A stretch of 46,667 nt of DNA from an uncultured Prevotella sp. (GTDB lineage Bacteria; Bacteroidota; Bacteroidia; Bacteroidales; Bacteroidaceae). Within the stretch, counting starts at the first letter, position 1; the number at the start of each line of letters is the position of its first letter. A model generated the notes under the pieces. That model was not told where the DNA came from, searched no databases, and saw nothing but the letters and a program-made list of their open reading frames with translations. This document shows, in pieces, positions 26,194-33,791 of this stretch. The DNA lies in contig CAMQBR010000014.1 in NCBI GenBank assembly GCA_946999045.1, forward strand, positions 1 through 46,667, in the 5' to 3' direction. Made by a program: the position numbers and the translations under genes.

Positions 26194-26238
26194 TGATGTG
26201 TGAATGTGATTGATTGATATCTTTTTTATAATTAACTA

Positions 26239-27120
26239 TTATTGTGCTTGTTGGGCTAATTCAATAAGGTATTGCCCGTAAGTATTCTTCTTCATTGGCT
26301 GTGCTATTTCTATAAGTTGGTTAGCATCTATCCAGCCTTGTTTGTAAGCTATCTCTTCTAAACAAGCTACCTTTAGTCCTTGTCGTTTTTCTATTACTTC
26401 GATAAACGAACTTGCTTCTGACAAACTATCATGCGTACCAGTATCTAACCAAGCAAATCCTCGTTGCAATGTTTGCACTTGTAACTGCTGTTGCTCTAAA
26501 TAAGTTTGATTAACTGTTGTAATTTCTAATTCGCCACGTGCGCTTGGCTTAATGTGTTTGGCAATATCAACAACAGAATTAGGATAAAAATAAAGTCCTA
26601 CTACTGCAAAGTTACTCTTTGGAAATCGTGGCTTTTCCTCTATGCTAAGGCATTTGCCCGATTTATCAAATTCTACCACACCGTATCTTCTTGGGTCGTT
26701 TACGTAATAGCCAAACACGGTTGCCCTGTTGTTTCTTTCTACATCTTCTATGCTTTGATGTAACAATCCTGTAAAGCCCGAACCGTAAAAGATGTTATCA
26801 CCCAATACCAAACATACGCTGTCGTTACCAATAAATTTTTCGCCAATGATAAAAGCTTGTGCCAGTCCATCTGGTGATGGTTGTTCTGCATAACTAAAGT
26901 TTACACCTATGTCATGTCCATCTCCCAGCAATCGCTTAAAGCTTGTCAAGTCGTATGGTGTAGAGATGATAAGAATATCCCTGATGCCTGCCAACATAAG
27001 TGTAGACACAGGGTAATAAATCATGGGTTTATCAAAGATAGGGATAAGCTGTTTGCTTATTCCTTTCGTGATGGGGTAGAGACGAGTACCTGAGCCTCCA
27101 GCTAAAACGATTCCTTTCAT
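26239..27120 (-). CDS. rfbA: Glucose-1-phosphate thymidylyltransferase
   Basis: 293 aa, the usual RfbA length. It makes dTDP-glucose from dTTP and glucose-1-phosphate, the first step to dTDP-rhamnose and related sugars. The nucleotidyltransferase signature LAGGSGTRLYPIT is at 6-18, with SKQLIPIFDKPMIYYP next and VLGDNIFYG at about 105. The usual partners rfbB, rfbC and rfbD are absent from this window; the next gene downstream is the polysaccharide tyrosine kinase, 45 bp away. Probably the first gene of a two-gene transcript. Confidence 0.95.
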   Translation of the reverse strand: MKGIVLAGGSGTRLYPITKGISKQLIPIFDKPMIYYPVSTLMLAGIRDILIISTPYDLTSFKRLLGDGHDIGVNFSYAEQPSPDGLAQAFIIGEKFIGNDSVCLVLGDNIFYGSGFTGLLHQSIEDVERNNRATVFGYYVNDPRRYGVVEFDKSGKCLSIEEKPRFPKSNFAVVGLYFYPNSVVDIAKHIKPSARGELEITTVNQTYLEQQQLQVQTLQRGFAWLDTGTHDSLSEASSFIEVIEKRQGLKVACLEEIAYKQGWIDANQLIEIAQPMKKNTYGQYLIELAQQAQ

Positions 27121-27189
27121 AGCGCAAGTGTTAATTACTAATTATCAAACTATTAAATATAGCATATTATTATAAGCACTAATTGTTTG

Positions 27190-27197
27190 CAAAGATA
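27190..27197 (-). promoter_or_regulatory. -7 box of rfbA
   Basis: The minus strand reads TATCTTTG, 70 bp upstream of the rfbA ATG. No consensus -33 is visible. Confidence 0.5.
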
Positions 27198-27247
27198 TAA
27201 ATAATAATTGAATAGGAGAAGTGAGCACGCTAATTTATTCTTTTTAT

Positions 27248-27278
27248 TTTGTATTTCTATTGTTTTATCGTATCTTTG
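27248..27278 (+). promoter_or_regulatory. Promoter of the 209-aa gene
   Basis: TTTG (27248-27251), 19 bp, then TATCTTTG (27271-27278). The start near 27282 rules out the GTG at 27221 as the translation start and supports the ATG at 27332. Confidence 0.75.
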
Positions 27279-27331
27279 TAGGGATATTTGGTGTATTCTG
27301 TTACTCGAATAAAAAAAATACTATTAAATAT

Positions 27332-27961
27332 ATGATTAAATTATTAGCTAATATCTTTGGTAAAAAAGATAAAGAAAAGAAAACGGGTGGCATGGAAGAT
27401 TATATGACATTAATTAGGGTTTACTTTCAAGCTTCCATTGCTTCACAATTGGGCATTAATAACTTGCGTATGTTGCCTGATTTGCGTACTTTCAAGACTA
27501 CCCTACACGTTCCAACAGTTAACAACAAATTGGGGGTGGGTGAAATGAAGTGTTGTAAAACAATGTTAAAAGATATATATCAAACGGATGATAATTTTTG
27601 CAAAGAGATAGAACAAAGTATTCGTAAAAATTGTCGTCGTATGGAAAATGTGCAACCGTTTTTGTTACAATTCCAAGGCTTAACACAAGAACTAATGATG
27701 TTGGTTGGCAACTTAATGAAGTTTAAGTTGCGCATTCCTTCTATCTTTAAGCGTACTTTATATACTGCAACAGAAAAGACGGTGCAAAATATTTTCTGCA
27801 AGAATGATTTCACTGATGCCAGTGTAATGAAATCTGTTATCACCATACGCCAATACAATAAACGATTAGGCTTCTCGCAAAAATGGATTACGGACTTTGC
27901 TTATCAACTTATTATGCTTGCTAAGAAAGAATCTAAACCAAAGGATGATGCGAAGAGGTAA
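27332..27961 (+). CDS. Uncharacterised 209-aa protein
   Basis: Not recognised. It is Lys/Met-rich with no signal peptide or clear membrane span after the chosen start. The N-terminus is MIKLLANIFGKKDKEKK, and the body appears mostly alpha-helical (GLTQELMMLVGNLMKFKL, KWITDFAYQLIMLAKK). Five to six cysteines are scattered (C74-C75, C90, C101) without a metal-site pattern. The open frame begins 111 bp earlier at a GTG, but the promoter lies inside that stretch. It has its own promoter and a strong terminator, so it is a single-gene unit between rfbA (divergent) and tRNA-Arg. Confidence 0.7.
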   Translation: MIKLLANIFGKKDKEKKTGGMEDYMTLIRVYFQASIASQLGINNLRMLPDLRTFKTTLHVPTVNNKLGVGEMKCCKTMLKDIYQTDDNFCKEIEQSIRKNCRRMENVQPFLLQFQGLTQELMMLVGNLMKFKLRIPSIFKRTLYTATEKTVQNIFCKNDFTDASVMKSVITIRQYNKRLGFSQKWITDFAYQLIMLAKKESKPKDDAKR

Positions 27962-27991
27962 ATAACAAATATTTATAAAATGCCATATTAG

Positions 27992-28026
27992 CCTCAGATA
28001 GAAATGTCTGAGGTTGTTTTTTTTTC
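27992..28026 (+). terminator. Terminator of the 209-aa gene
   Basis: CCTCAGA (27992-27998) pairs with TCTGAGG (28007-28013). A run of T (TTGTTTTTTTTTT) follows. Confidence 0.85.
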
Positions 28027-28285
28027 TGCAAACAAAAAAGCGGTTGCTGTAGGGAAGTATGGTTTGTGTAATGCAAAGACTGAAGAAGGATTGCTAATTA
28101 TGGGGTATAAAGATGAAGGAAATGGCTCTTTACTGACGCTATATAGACACACTTGTGTATTCTTTGCTACTATTAGGTGTGCATTTTGTTTCCTTTTGTT
28201 TCTATCGTATACAAGAAAAAAAAGATAAAATATAATATATATGGGAAAGTAAGAGAATGGGAGAAATAGAGAGAATAAAAAAAAG
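28027..28285. other. Intergenic, nothing recognised
   Basis: Open frames on both strands here begin inside a terminator or cross the tRNA gene. No motif, repeat or promoter stands out. Confidence 0.5.
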
Positions 28286-28359
28286 TGACTCTCGCGGGAT
28301 TCAAACCCACAACCTTCTGATCCGTAGTCAGATGCTCTATTCAGTTGAGCTAGAGAGCC
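28286..28359 (-). tRNA. tRNA-Arg (anticodon ACG)
   Basis: 74 nt on the minus strand. The acceptor is GGCTCTC/GAGAGTC with one G-U pair. The D arm is AGCTCAACTGAATAGAGC, the anticodon stem TCTGA/TCAGA has loop CTACGGA (ACG), and the T arm contains GGTTTGAATCC. The 3' CCA is not encoded. ACG is probably modified to ICG to read CGU/CGC/CGA. Confidence 0.95.
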
Positions 28360-28389
28360 ATTGTTGCAAATCTTTCTTGATTGCGATTG

Positions 28390-28421
28390 CAAAGGTATGA
28401 TGTTTTTATGTAACTGCCAAA
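28390..28421 (-). promoter_or_regulatory. Promoter of tRNA-Arg
   Basis: On the minus strand, TTTG (28418-28421), 20 bp, then TACCTTTG (28390-28397). It is the same -7 sequence as at the tRNA-Pro promoter. Confidence 0.75.
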
Positions 28422-28449
28422 TATTTTGGAAACTTTTTTATTTTAGAAT

Positions 28450-28478
28450 AAAAAAACGCCACCCTGTAAAGGTGGCGC
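28450..28478 (-). terminator. Terminator of htpG
   Basis: On the minus strand, CGCCACC pairs with GGTGGCG around a 7-nt loop, followed by TTTTTTATTC. Confidence 0.88.
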
Positions 28479-28531
28479 TAATTATTTATATACAAATAGT
28501 TATGTATGTATTTTAACTACAAAAAATATTT

Positions 28532-30586
28532 CTATTTAATCAAATCAATGCTTCGTTTTAAGAACGTATCAAGTGCAGCACCTTTTAACATTCCATTTTG
28601 CAACAATGCCAAGTCTATAAGCTCGTGTACAATTTTATTTTCCTTTGCAGCATTAGCAAGAATCTCATTACGCTTGTTGCGCTGCTCATCAATAGCCTTT
28701 TGCGTATTCTGCAAGTCATCTTTCTCTTTCTTTGTAACCTCTTCAGGCTTTTTCTTACTCTGACTTTGATGCAATGCTGCCAAGCGAGCTTCTAATCCTT
28801 TCTGTTCACTAACAATAGGTTTTAATGCCTCTTCGGTAGCTTTGCAGCTTTCTTCAAGAACACTCTTAACCAGTTTATGGTCACTGTTAAGAACCAAAGT
28901 GTACATATCTGGCATACTTCCATAGAAGCCCATACCCGCTTGATACTTGCTCATATCCTTCATGCGACGCATATATTCGCTCTGCGTAATAACTAATGGC
29001 ATGGCTGTTTCGCCTAAAGCCTGAACCTCTACGGTGAACTCTGCCTTGTTGAGTTTAGGCAACTGCGACTTAAAAACTTCTGACAAATTGTCGCTATCGT
29101 CTTTGCTTAAGTTAGATTTCTTTGCCTCTTCCTTTACAATGATGCGGTCGACAATATCGCCGTCTACTCTACTAAAGCGACACTTATTAAACTTCTGCTC
29201 AAACATTGAAACCATTGCCACATCCAGTTGGCCATCGAACAACAATATATTATATCCCTTGTTCTTAGCAGCTTCTATATATGAGTACTGCTCATCCTTG
29301 TCTGTAGTATAAAGATAGATAAGCTGTCCGTCTTTATCAGTTTGGTTATCCTTTATCAAAGTGCGATATTCTTCGTAAGTAAAGTATTTGCCGTCTACAT
29401 CCTTAAATAAGGCAAAATCCTTAGCACGATCGTAGAAGTCTTCTTGCGACAACATTCCGTAATTGATAAATATCTTCAAATCATCCCACTTCTGTTCGTA
29501 GTCTTTACGATTTTCTTTGAAGATAGCATATAAGCGGTCGGCTACTTTCTTTGTGATGTAGGTAGAAATTTTCTTTACATTGGCATCACTTTGTAGATAA
29601 CTACGACTTACATTCAAAGGGATGTCTGGTGAATCTATCACGCCATGTAGCAGAGTAAGAAACTGTGGAACAATGCCTTCTACCTGATCTGTTACAAATA
29701 CTTGATTACAATATAACTGTATTTTGTTAGGTTGTAACTCAATGTTCGACTTTACTTTAGGGAAATAAAGAATACCAGTTAAGTTAAATGGATAGTCTAC
29801 ATTTAGATGAATCCAAAACAAAGGTTCATCCTGCATAGGATAGAGCGTGCGGTAGAACGTTTTATAATCCTCGTCTTTCAATGTAGAAGGTGTCTTTGTC
29901 CATAAAGGTTCTGTATCGTTAATAATGTTATCCTCGGAGGTTTCTACCTGCTTACCGTCTTTCCATTCGGTTTTTTTACCAAATGCAATAGGAATGGGTA
30001 AAAACTTACAATACTTATTTAATAAGGTTTGGATGCGCGACTGCTCCAAAAATTCTTTGCAGTCGTTGTCAATGTACAATATGATGTCGCTACCACGGTT
30101 AGTTTTCTCTACTTCTTCTATGGTAAACGAGGGGCTGCCATCGCAACTCCATTTCACAGCTTTCTCACCTTCACGATAACTCTTTGTGATAATTTCTACC
30201 TTCTTGCTTACCATGAAAGCTGAGTAGAAACCTAAACCAAAGTGTCCGATAATAGCGTTGGCATTATCCTTATACTTCTCCATGAAGTCGTTAACTCCAG
30301 AAAAAGCTATTTGGTTGATGTATTTATCTATCTCCTCGGCATTCATACCAATACCGCAGTCGCTAATGGTTAGTGTGCCTTTATCCTTATCAAGAGATAT
30401 GCGAACGGTTAAGTCGCCTTCTTCGCCTTTGAAATCGCCTTGTTTGGCAAGCGTTTTCAATTTTTGTGTAGCATCAACGGCATTGCTAACTATTTCGCGA
30501 AGAAATATTTCATGATCAGAATAGAGAAATTTTTTAATAACGGGGAAAATGTTCTCTGTGGTAACCCCTATATTTCCTTTTTGCAT
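28532..30586 (-). CDS. htpG: Molecular chaperone HtpG (Hsp90)
   Basis: A 684-aa dimeric ATP-dependent chaperone. The N-terminal GHKL ATPase shows EIFLREIVSNAVDA, DCGIGM and GHFGLGFYSAF. The middle domain carries LYCNQVFVTD and a conserved SRSYLQSD, and the C-terminal dimerisation domain follows. It is longer than E. coli HtpG (624 aa), mainly through a Lys/Glu/Gln-rich stretch near 615-655 in the C-terminal domain; this length is usual for Bacteroidota. The gene lies between rny and tRNA-Arg, with a terminator hairpin at its end. No consensus -7 box was found upstream. Confidence 0.96.
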   Translation of the reverse strand: MQKGNIGVTTENIFPVIKKFLYSDHEIFLREIVSNAVDATQKLKTLAKQGDFKGEEGDLTVRISLDKDKGTLTISDCGIGMNAEEIDKYINQIAFSGVNDFMEKYKDNANAIIGHFGLGFYSAFMVSKKVEIITKSYREGEKAVKWSCDGSPSFTIEEVEKTNRGSDIILYIDNDCKEFLEQSRIQTLLNKYCKFLPIPIAFGKKTEWKDGKQVETSEDNIINDTEPLWTKTPSTLKDEDYKTFYRTLYPMQDEPLFWIHLNVDYPFNLTGILYFPKVKSNIELQPNKIQLYCNQVFVTDQVEGIVPQFLTLLHGVIDSPDIPLNVSRSYLQSDANVKKISTYITKKVADRLYAIFKENRKDYEQKWDDLKIFINYGMLSQEDFYDRAKDFALFKDVDGKYFTYEEYRTLIKDNQTDKDGQLIYLYTTDKDEQYSYIEAAKNKGYNILLFDGQLDVAMVSMFEQKFNKCRFSRVDGDIVDRIIVKEEAKKSNLSKDDSDNLSEVFKSQLPKLNKAEFTVEVQALGETAMPLVITQSEYMRRMKDMSKYQAGMGFYGSMPDMYTLVLNSDHKLVKSVLEESCKATEEALKPIVSEQKGLEARLAALHQSQSKKKPEEVTKKEKDDLQNTQKAIDEQRNKRNEILANAAKENKIVHELIDLALLQNGMLKGAALDTFLKRSIDLIK

Positions 30587-30660
30587 TGTATAATGATTGT
30601 TTTATGTAATTTTGTTTAATCACTATACAAATAATGTGCCACTTTTTCCCACCCTTATTA

Positions 30661-30701
30661 TAGTCTAATCAGGTCAATTATCCTAATTAGACTATTTTTT
30701 T
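30661..30701. terminator. Hairpin between rny and htpG
   Basis: A 13-bp stem (30661-30673 with 30682-30694, one mismatch) with an 8-nt loop. The T-run is on the plus strand, although the upstream gene rny is on the minus strand, so on the coding strand the hairpin is preceded by A7 and lacks a good U-tract. Confidence 0.5.
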
Positions 30702-32235
30702 ACTTTGCATATGCTACACTTCTTGTCTCACGTATCACGGTAATCTTAACCTGACCAGGATATGTCATTTCATTCTGTATTTTGGTAGCAATTTCATCTG
30801 AAAGCTTCATAGATTCGGCATCGTCCATTTTATCTGAGCCAACAATCACACGCAATTCACGACCAGCCTGAATTGCATACGTCTTGGTTACACCAGGATA
30901 GCTCATAGCAATAGCCTCTAAATCGTTTAAGCGCTTGATGTATGCCTCTACTATCTCACGACGAGCACCAGGGCGAGCACCCGAAATAGCATCGCAAACT
31001 TGTACTATAGGTGCTAATAGTGTTTTCATTTCTACTTCATCGTGGTGTGCGGCAATGGCATTAACTATATCTGGTTTCTCTTTATACTTTTCAGCCAGCT
31101 TAGCCCCATACAATGCATGAGGCAATTCGCTCTCCTCATCAGGCACTTTACCTATATCGTGTAACAAACCTGCACGCTTTGCTTTTTTTGGATTCAGTCC
31201 TAACTCGGCAGCCATGATAGCACAAAGATTAGCAGTTTCACGAGCATGTTGCAACAAGTTTTGTCCGTAACTTGAACGGTATTTCATCTTACCAATGATA
31301 CGAACCAACTCTGGATGCAAGCCATGTATACCCAAATCTATAACCGTACGCTTACCTGTCTCTATAATTTCGTTATCCAATTGTTTCTTTACCTTAGCTA
31401 CCACCTCTTCTATACGAGCTGGGTGGATACGCCCATCTGCAACTAACTGGTGTAAAGCTAAACGACAAACTTCACGACGAACTGGGTCGAAAGCTGATAT
31501 AACAATTGCTTCAGGCGTATCGTCCACTACAATTTCAACACCTGTAGCAGCTTCTAACGCACGAATGTTTCTACCTTCACGACCGATGATGCGACCTTTT
31601 ACCTCATCGTTCTCAATGTGAAACACGCTGACTGAGTTTTCTATAGCGGTTTCCGTAGCAACACGTTGTATGGTCTGTATAACGATTTTCTTTGCTTGAT
31701 GATTGGCATTGAGCTTTGCCTCATCCATTATCTCATTAATGTAGCTGGCAGCTTCTGTCTTTGCCTCATCCTTTAAACTTTCAACTAAACGTTTCTTAGC
31801 TTCCTCGGCAGTTAGTCCTGATAACTCTTCAAGTTTGTTGCGCTCTTTGAGTTGCATCTTGTCTAACTCCATTTGCTTAATTTGCAAAAGTTTCTTGTCG
31901 TTGTCAATGCGCTGCTGTTGATGGTCAACCTCCTCTCTGCGGCGCATTAACTCCTCCTGACGCTGACTCAACCCCAATTCCTTTTGCTTGAGTTTGTTTT
32001 CTACCTGATGAATTTTTTGATTGCGCTGTTGAACCTCTTTCTCCAGCTCTGACTTCTTATTCAGGAATTTTTCTTTTACTTCCAACAACTTTTTCTCTTT
32101 GATAACCTCAGCTTCTTTTGTTGCCGAAGCTATCATCTCGTTGTATTTCTTCTTGATAAAAATTTGATAAATAGCATAGCCACCAATGAGTAAAACTACG
32201 ATGGCTACAATAAATGCAATAACTATACTCGTCAT
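30700..32235 (-). CDS. rny: Ribonuclease Y
   Basis: A 511-aa membrane-anchored endoribonuclease that starts mRNA decay. The N-terminal membrane helix is at 3-23, a long Lys/Glu/Gln coiled coil at about 30-180, the KH domain with GRIIGREGRN near 212-222, and the HD domain with His359-Asp360 in LLHDIGK. The C-terminus is family-typical. It shares its strand with zapA and the coiled-coil gene upstream, but a 520-bp repeat-rich spacer separates them, so it is probably a separate transcript. The length matches the family (about 510-520 aa). Confidence 0.96.
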   Translation of the reverse strand: MTSIVIAFIVAIVVLLIGGYAIYQIFIKKKYNEMIASATKEAEVIKEKKLLEVKEKFLNKKSELEKEVQQRNQKIHQVENKLKQKELGLSQRQEELMRRREEVDHQQQRIDNDKKLLQIKQMELDKMQLKERNKLEELSGLTAEEAKKRLVESLKDEAKTEAASYINEIMDEAKLNANHQAKKIVIQTIQRVATETAIENSVSVFHIENDEVKGRIIGREGRNIRALEAATGVEIVVDDTPEAIVISAFDPVRREVCRLALHQLVADGRIHPARIEEVVAKVKKQLDNEIIETGKRTVIDLGIHGLHPELVRIIGKMKYRSSYGQNLLQHARETANLCAIMAAELGLNPKKAKRAGLLHDIGKVPDEESELPHALYGAKLAEKYKEKPDIVNAIAAHHDEVEMKTLLAPIVQVCDAISGARPGARREIVEAYIKRLNDLEAIAMSYPGVTKTYAIQAGRELRVIVGSDKMDDAESMKLSDEIATKIQNEMTYPGQVKITVIRETRSVAYAK

Positions 32236-32342
32236 ATATATATACGTATAAAAATAAATACTTAATTAAAATAATAATGTCAAAGAAAAGACTTGATTTT
32301 TTTTGTTTATGATAGAGAGAATATATAACAAAATAGTGCTGA

Positions 32343-32400
32343 GTGTGAGCCCTGAAAGGGCGGCATATTATATAGCGTAGGGGGCTTGCCCCTATGTTAT
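32343..32400 (+). repeat. Family B repeat
   Basis: GTGTGAGCCCTGAAAGGGCG, GCATATTATATAGCGTAGGG and a GGCTTGCCCC hairpin. It shares the CCCTGAAAGGGC(G)GCATA and TAGCGTAGGGG blocks with the other B copies. Confidence 0.7.
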
Positions 32401-32590
32401 TGTGCTATGCTCTGGTTGTAAAACTAATGCCCCTGTAAGGGGGTGAATAGTTAAACATATTCCCCATATTGCACCATTCTAATTAGGTTGTGCCCCCCTC
32501 ATGGCTCATTGTAGAGAGGTTAGCTCTCTTAAAGAGGAGCGAGGACTCTATCTTCTTTATTGTGTCGCCCTTGCAGGATTTCACAGATTA
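32401..32590. other. Composite hairpin-rich spacer
   Basis: It contains GCCCCTGTAAGGGGG, a nested hairpin at about 32496-32546 (CCTC/GAGG, GCTC/GAGC and AGAGAG/CTCTCT stems) and GTCGCCCTTGCAGG, a second family B-like end. No gene is credible. Confidence 0.5.
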
Positions 32591-32686
32591 AGTCTTTTTT
32601 CAGCATAAAACATATACTGAGAAATAAAATATATCGGGAAGTTTGCCACTTGGGTAAGCAGCATAATAAGGGTACACAAAACTATC

Positions 32687-32694
32687 TAACTTTT
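32687..32694 (-). promoter_or_regulatory. -7 box in the rny-zapA spacer (possible small RNA promoter)
   Basis: The minus strand reads TAGTTTTG, a consensus -7, with about 445 bp to the rny ATG. Such a long leader would include the hairpin at 32496-32546. It could drive rny with a long leader or a separate non-coding RNA. Confidence 0.4.
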
Positions 32695-32755
32695 ATATCC
32701 TAAAATTAGAACCTCGTACAATTTACACCTTATATAATAGTAGAAAAAGAACCAA

Positions 32756-33070
32756 CTATTTTTTTAACGAATCTTCTATTTCAGATGTTAGTTGATTTAT
32801 TATTTTTTGATACGGCTCCACGTCGTTTCGCCCCAATTCTTTCTCGTATCTTAGTGCAATATCCAATAAAGCCATATAAAGAATATCCTTTTCGCTCCGT
32901 TTGGTTTTGAAGCGAGAAGCATAAATGTTCACTAAATCTGTAATAAGTTTTGCCGCTTTTCTGTAAAACTCCTCCTCACCGCTGTTGCGATTGATAGACA
33001 CACTCATATCTGTGTCGTAAAGGTGAAGCTTTATCCATAGTTTATCTTTATCGTCGTTTTCTCCTGCCAT
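32756..33070 (-). CDS. zapA: Cell division protein ZapA
   Basis: 104 aa, the usual ZapA size. It cross-links FtsZ filaments at the division ring. The N-terminal strand region (LWIKLHLYDTDMSVSI) precedes the conserved helical pattern YRKAAKLITDLVNIY and DILYMALLDIALRYEKE, then a C-terminal coiled coil. It begins 11 bp after the 96-aa coiled-coil gene on the same strand and is probably translated from the same message. Confidence 0.85.
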   Translation of the reverse strand: MAGENDDKDKLWIKLHLYDTDMSVSINRNSGEEEFYRKAAKLITDLVNIYASRFKTKRSEKDILYMALLDIALRYEKELGRNDVEPYQKIINQLTSEIEDSLKK

Positions 33071-33081
33071 CGCTCCGATTA

Positions 33082-33372
33082 TTATTCACTCAGTAGCGTG
33101 ATACACTTATTTACGTCTCTTATGAGCTTTGCCAACTTTTTTTTGGCGAAATCCATATCGGTATTTGATACCTGAATCATTCTTGCCATTTTGAGACAAT
33201 TGTAATCTTGCTGAGCATTTTTCAGCTGCTCCTCCAATTCTTTTATCTTTGTATCGCGTTCGTCCACCATAGCGTACAAGCTGTCGTTCTCCTGTTTTAT
33301 CTCGTTGTACTGGAGAATCATCTGCCTAACACGGGTAGTGAAAAGCGTTAAAATTTTCTCGGAAGCATCCAT
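33082..33372 (-). CDS. Short coiled-coil protein upstream of zapA
   Basis: 96 aa. Residues of about 15-60 form a coiled coil (ILQYNEIKQENDSLYAMVDE and ELEEQLKNAQQDYN). There is no signal peptide or membrane helix. Its size, coiled-coil nature and position 11 bp before zapA suggest a divisome partner in the manner of ZapB, but sequence identity to ZapB is not visible. It has a consensus promoter and a leader of only about 15 nt. Confidence 0.72.
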   Translation of the reverse strand: MDASEKILTLFTTRVRQMILQYNEIKQENDSLYAMVDERDTKIKELEEQLKNAQQDYNCLKMARMIQVSNTDMDFAKKKLAKLIRDVNKCITLLSE

Positions 33373-33390
33373 AGATCTACAATTTGGTTA

Positions 33391-33422
33391 CAAATTTAAT
33401 TTAATATTTTGACAATTACAAA
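33391..33422 (-). promoter_or_regulatory. Promoter of the coiled-coil-zapA unit
   Basis: On the minus strand, TTTG (33419-33422), 20 bp, then TAAATTTG (33391-33398). Confidence 0.72.
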
Positions 33423-33690
33423 TTATCAGATATATTTTTCTTTTTTATACATTGGATTAAGGTAATTTATTTTTCTTATATTTTTTCTCTTTTTATAATT
33501 GTGTTTCGTTTCTTGCAATTTGCTTTTATTTTTTTTTTGCTGATTTTGTAAATTGTGAAGAGCTTTATAGTGTATGTGCATTGGCATGTTCATTTCATGG
33601 AAAACATTTACAATATATATATAATGGTAAGTTATGTAATCAGTCTTTAATTACTCCTCCTCCTTTTGGAGAGTGGTTAATGATGATGGT
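33423..33690. other. AT-rich region upstream of clpB
   Basis: T-rich stretches and a family C-like CTCCTCCTCCTTTTGGAGAG at 33656-33675. No gene or consensus promoter was found. Confidence 0.4.
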
Positions 33691-33732
33691 TTGTCATTTT
33701 GTCTTTCGTACTTGTCATTTTGTCATGCTTAC
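33691..33732 (+). promoter_or_regulatory. Two tandem 21-bp repeats upstream of clpB
   Basis: TTGTCATTTTGTC begins each copy (33691 and 33712) and each ends in TAC, so the unit repeats exactly 21 bp apart, two helical turns. They lie 60-100 bp before the clpB ATG, a position suited to a stress-response operator. No protein is identified. Confidence 0.45.
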
Positions 33733-33791
33733 TTGTTAGGCATACAATTTGAGTTTATCTTAGCAAATAATAAAAGAAAGGAAATGCGAAT

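Noticed and set aside
27221..27331. GTG-initiated extension of the 209-aa protein with a hydrophobic N-terminus
   Set aside because: A consensus promoter (27248-27278) lies within it, so the extension would be upstream of the transcript start. The apparent membrane helix is translated promoter sequence.
28004..28228. 74-aa open frame on the plus strand
   Set aside because: Its ATG lies in the loop of the terminator hairpin of the preceding gene, and it has no recognisable motif.
27994..28392. 132-aa open frame on the minus strand
   Set aside because: It crosses the tRNA-Arg gene. The opening residues are translated tRNA sequence.
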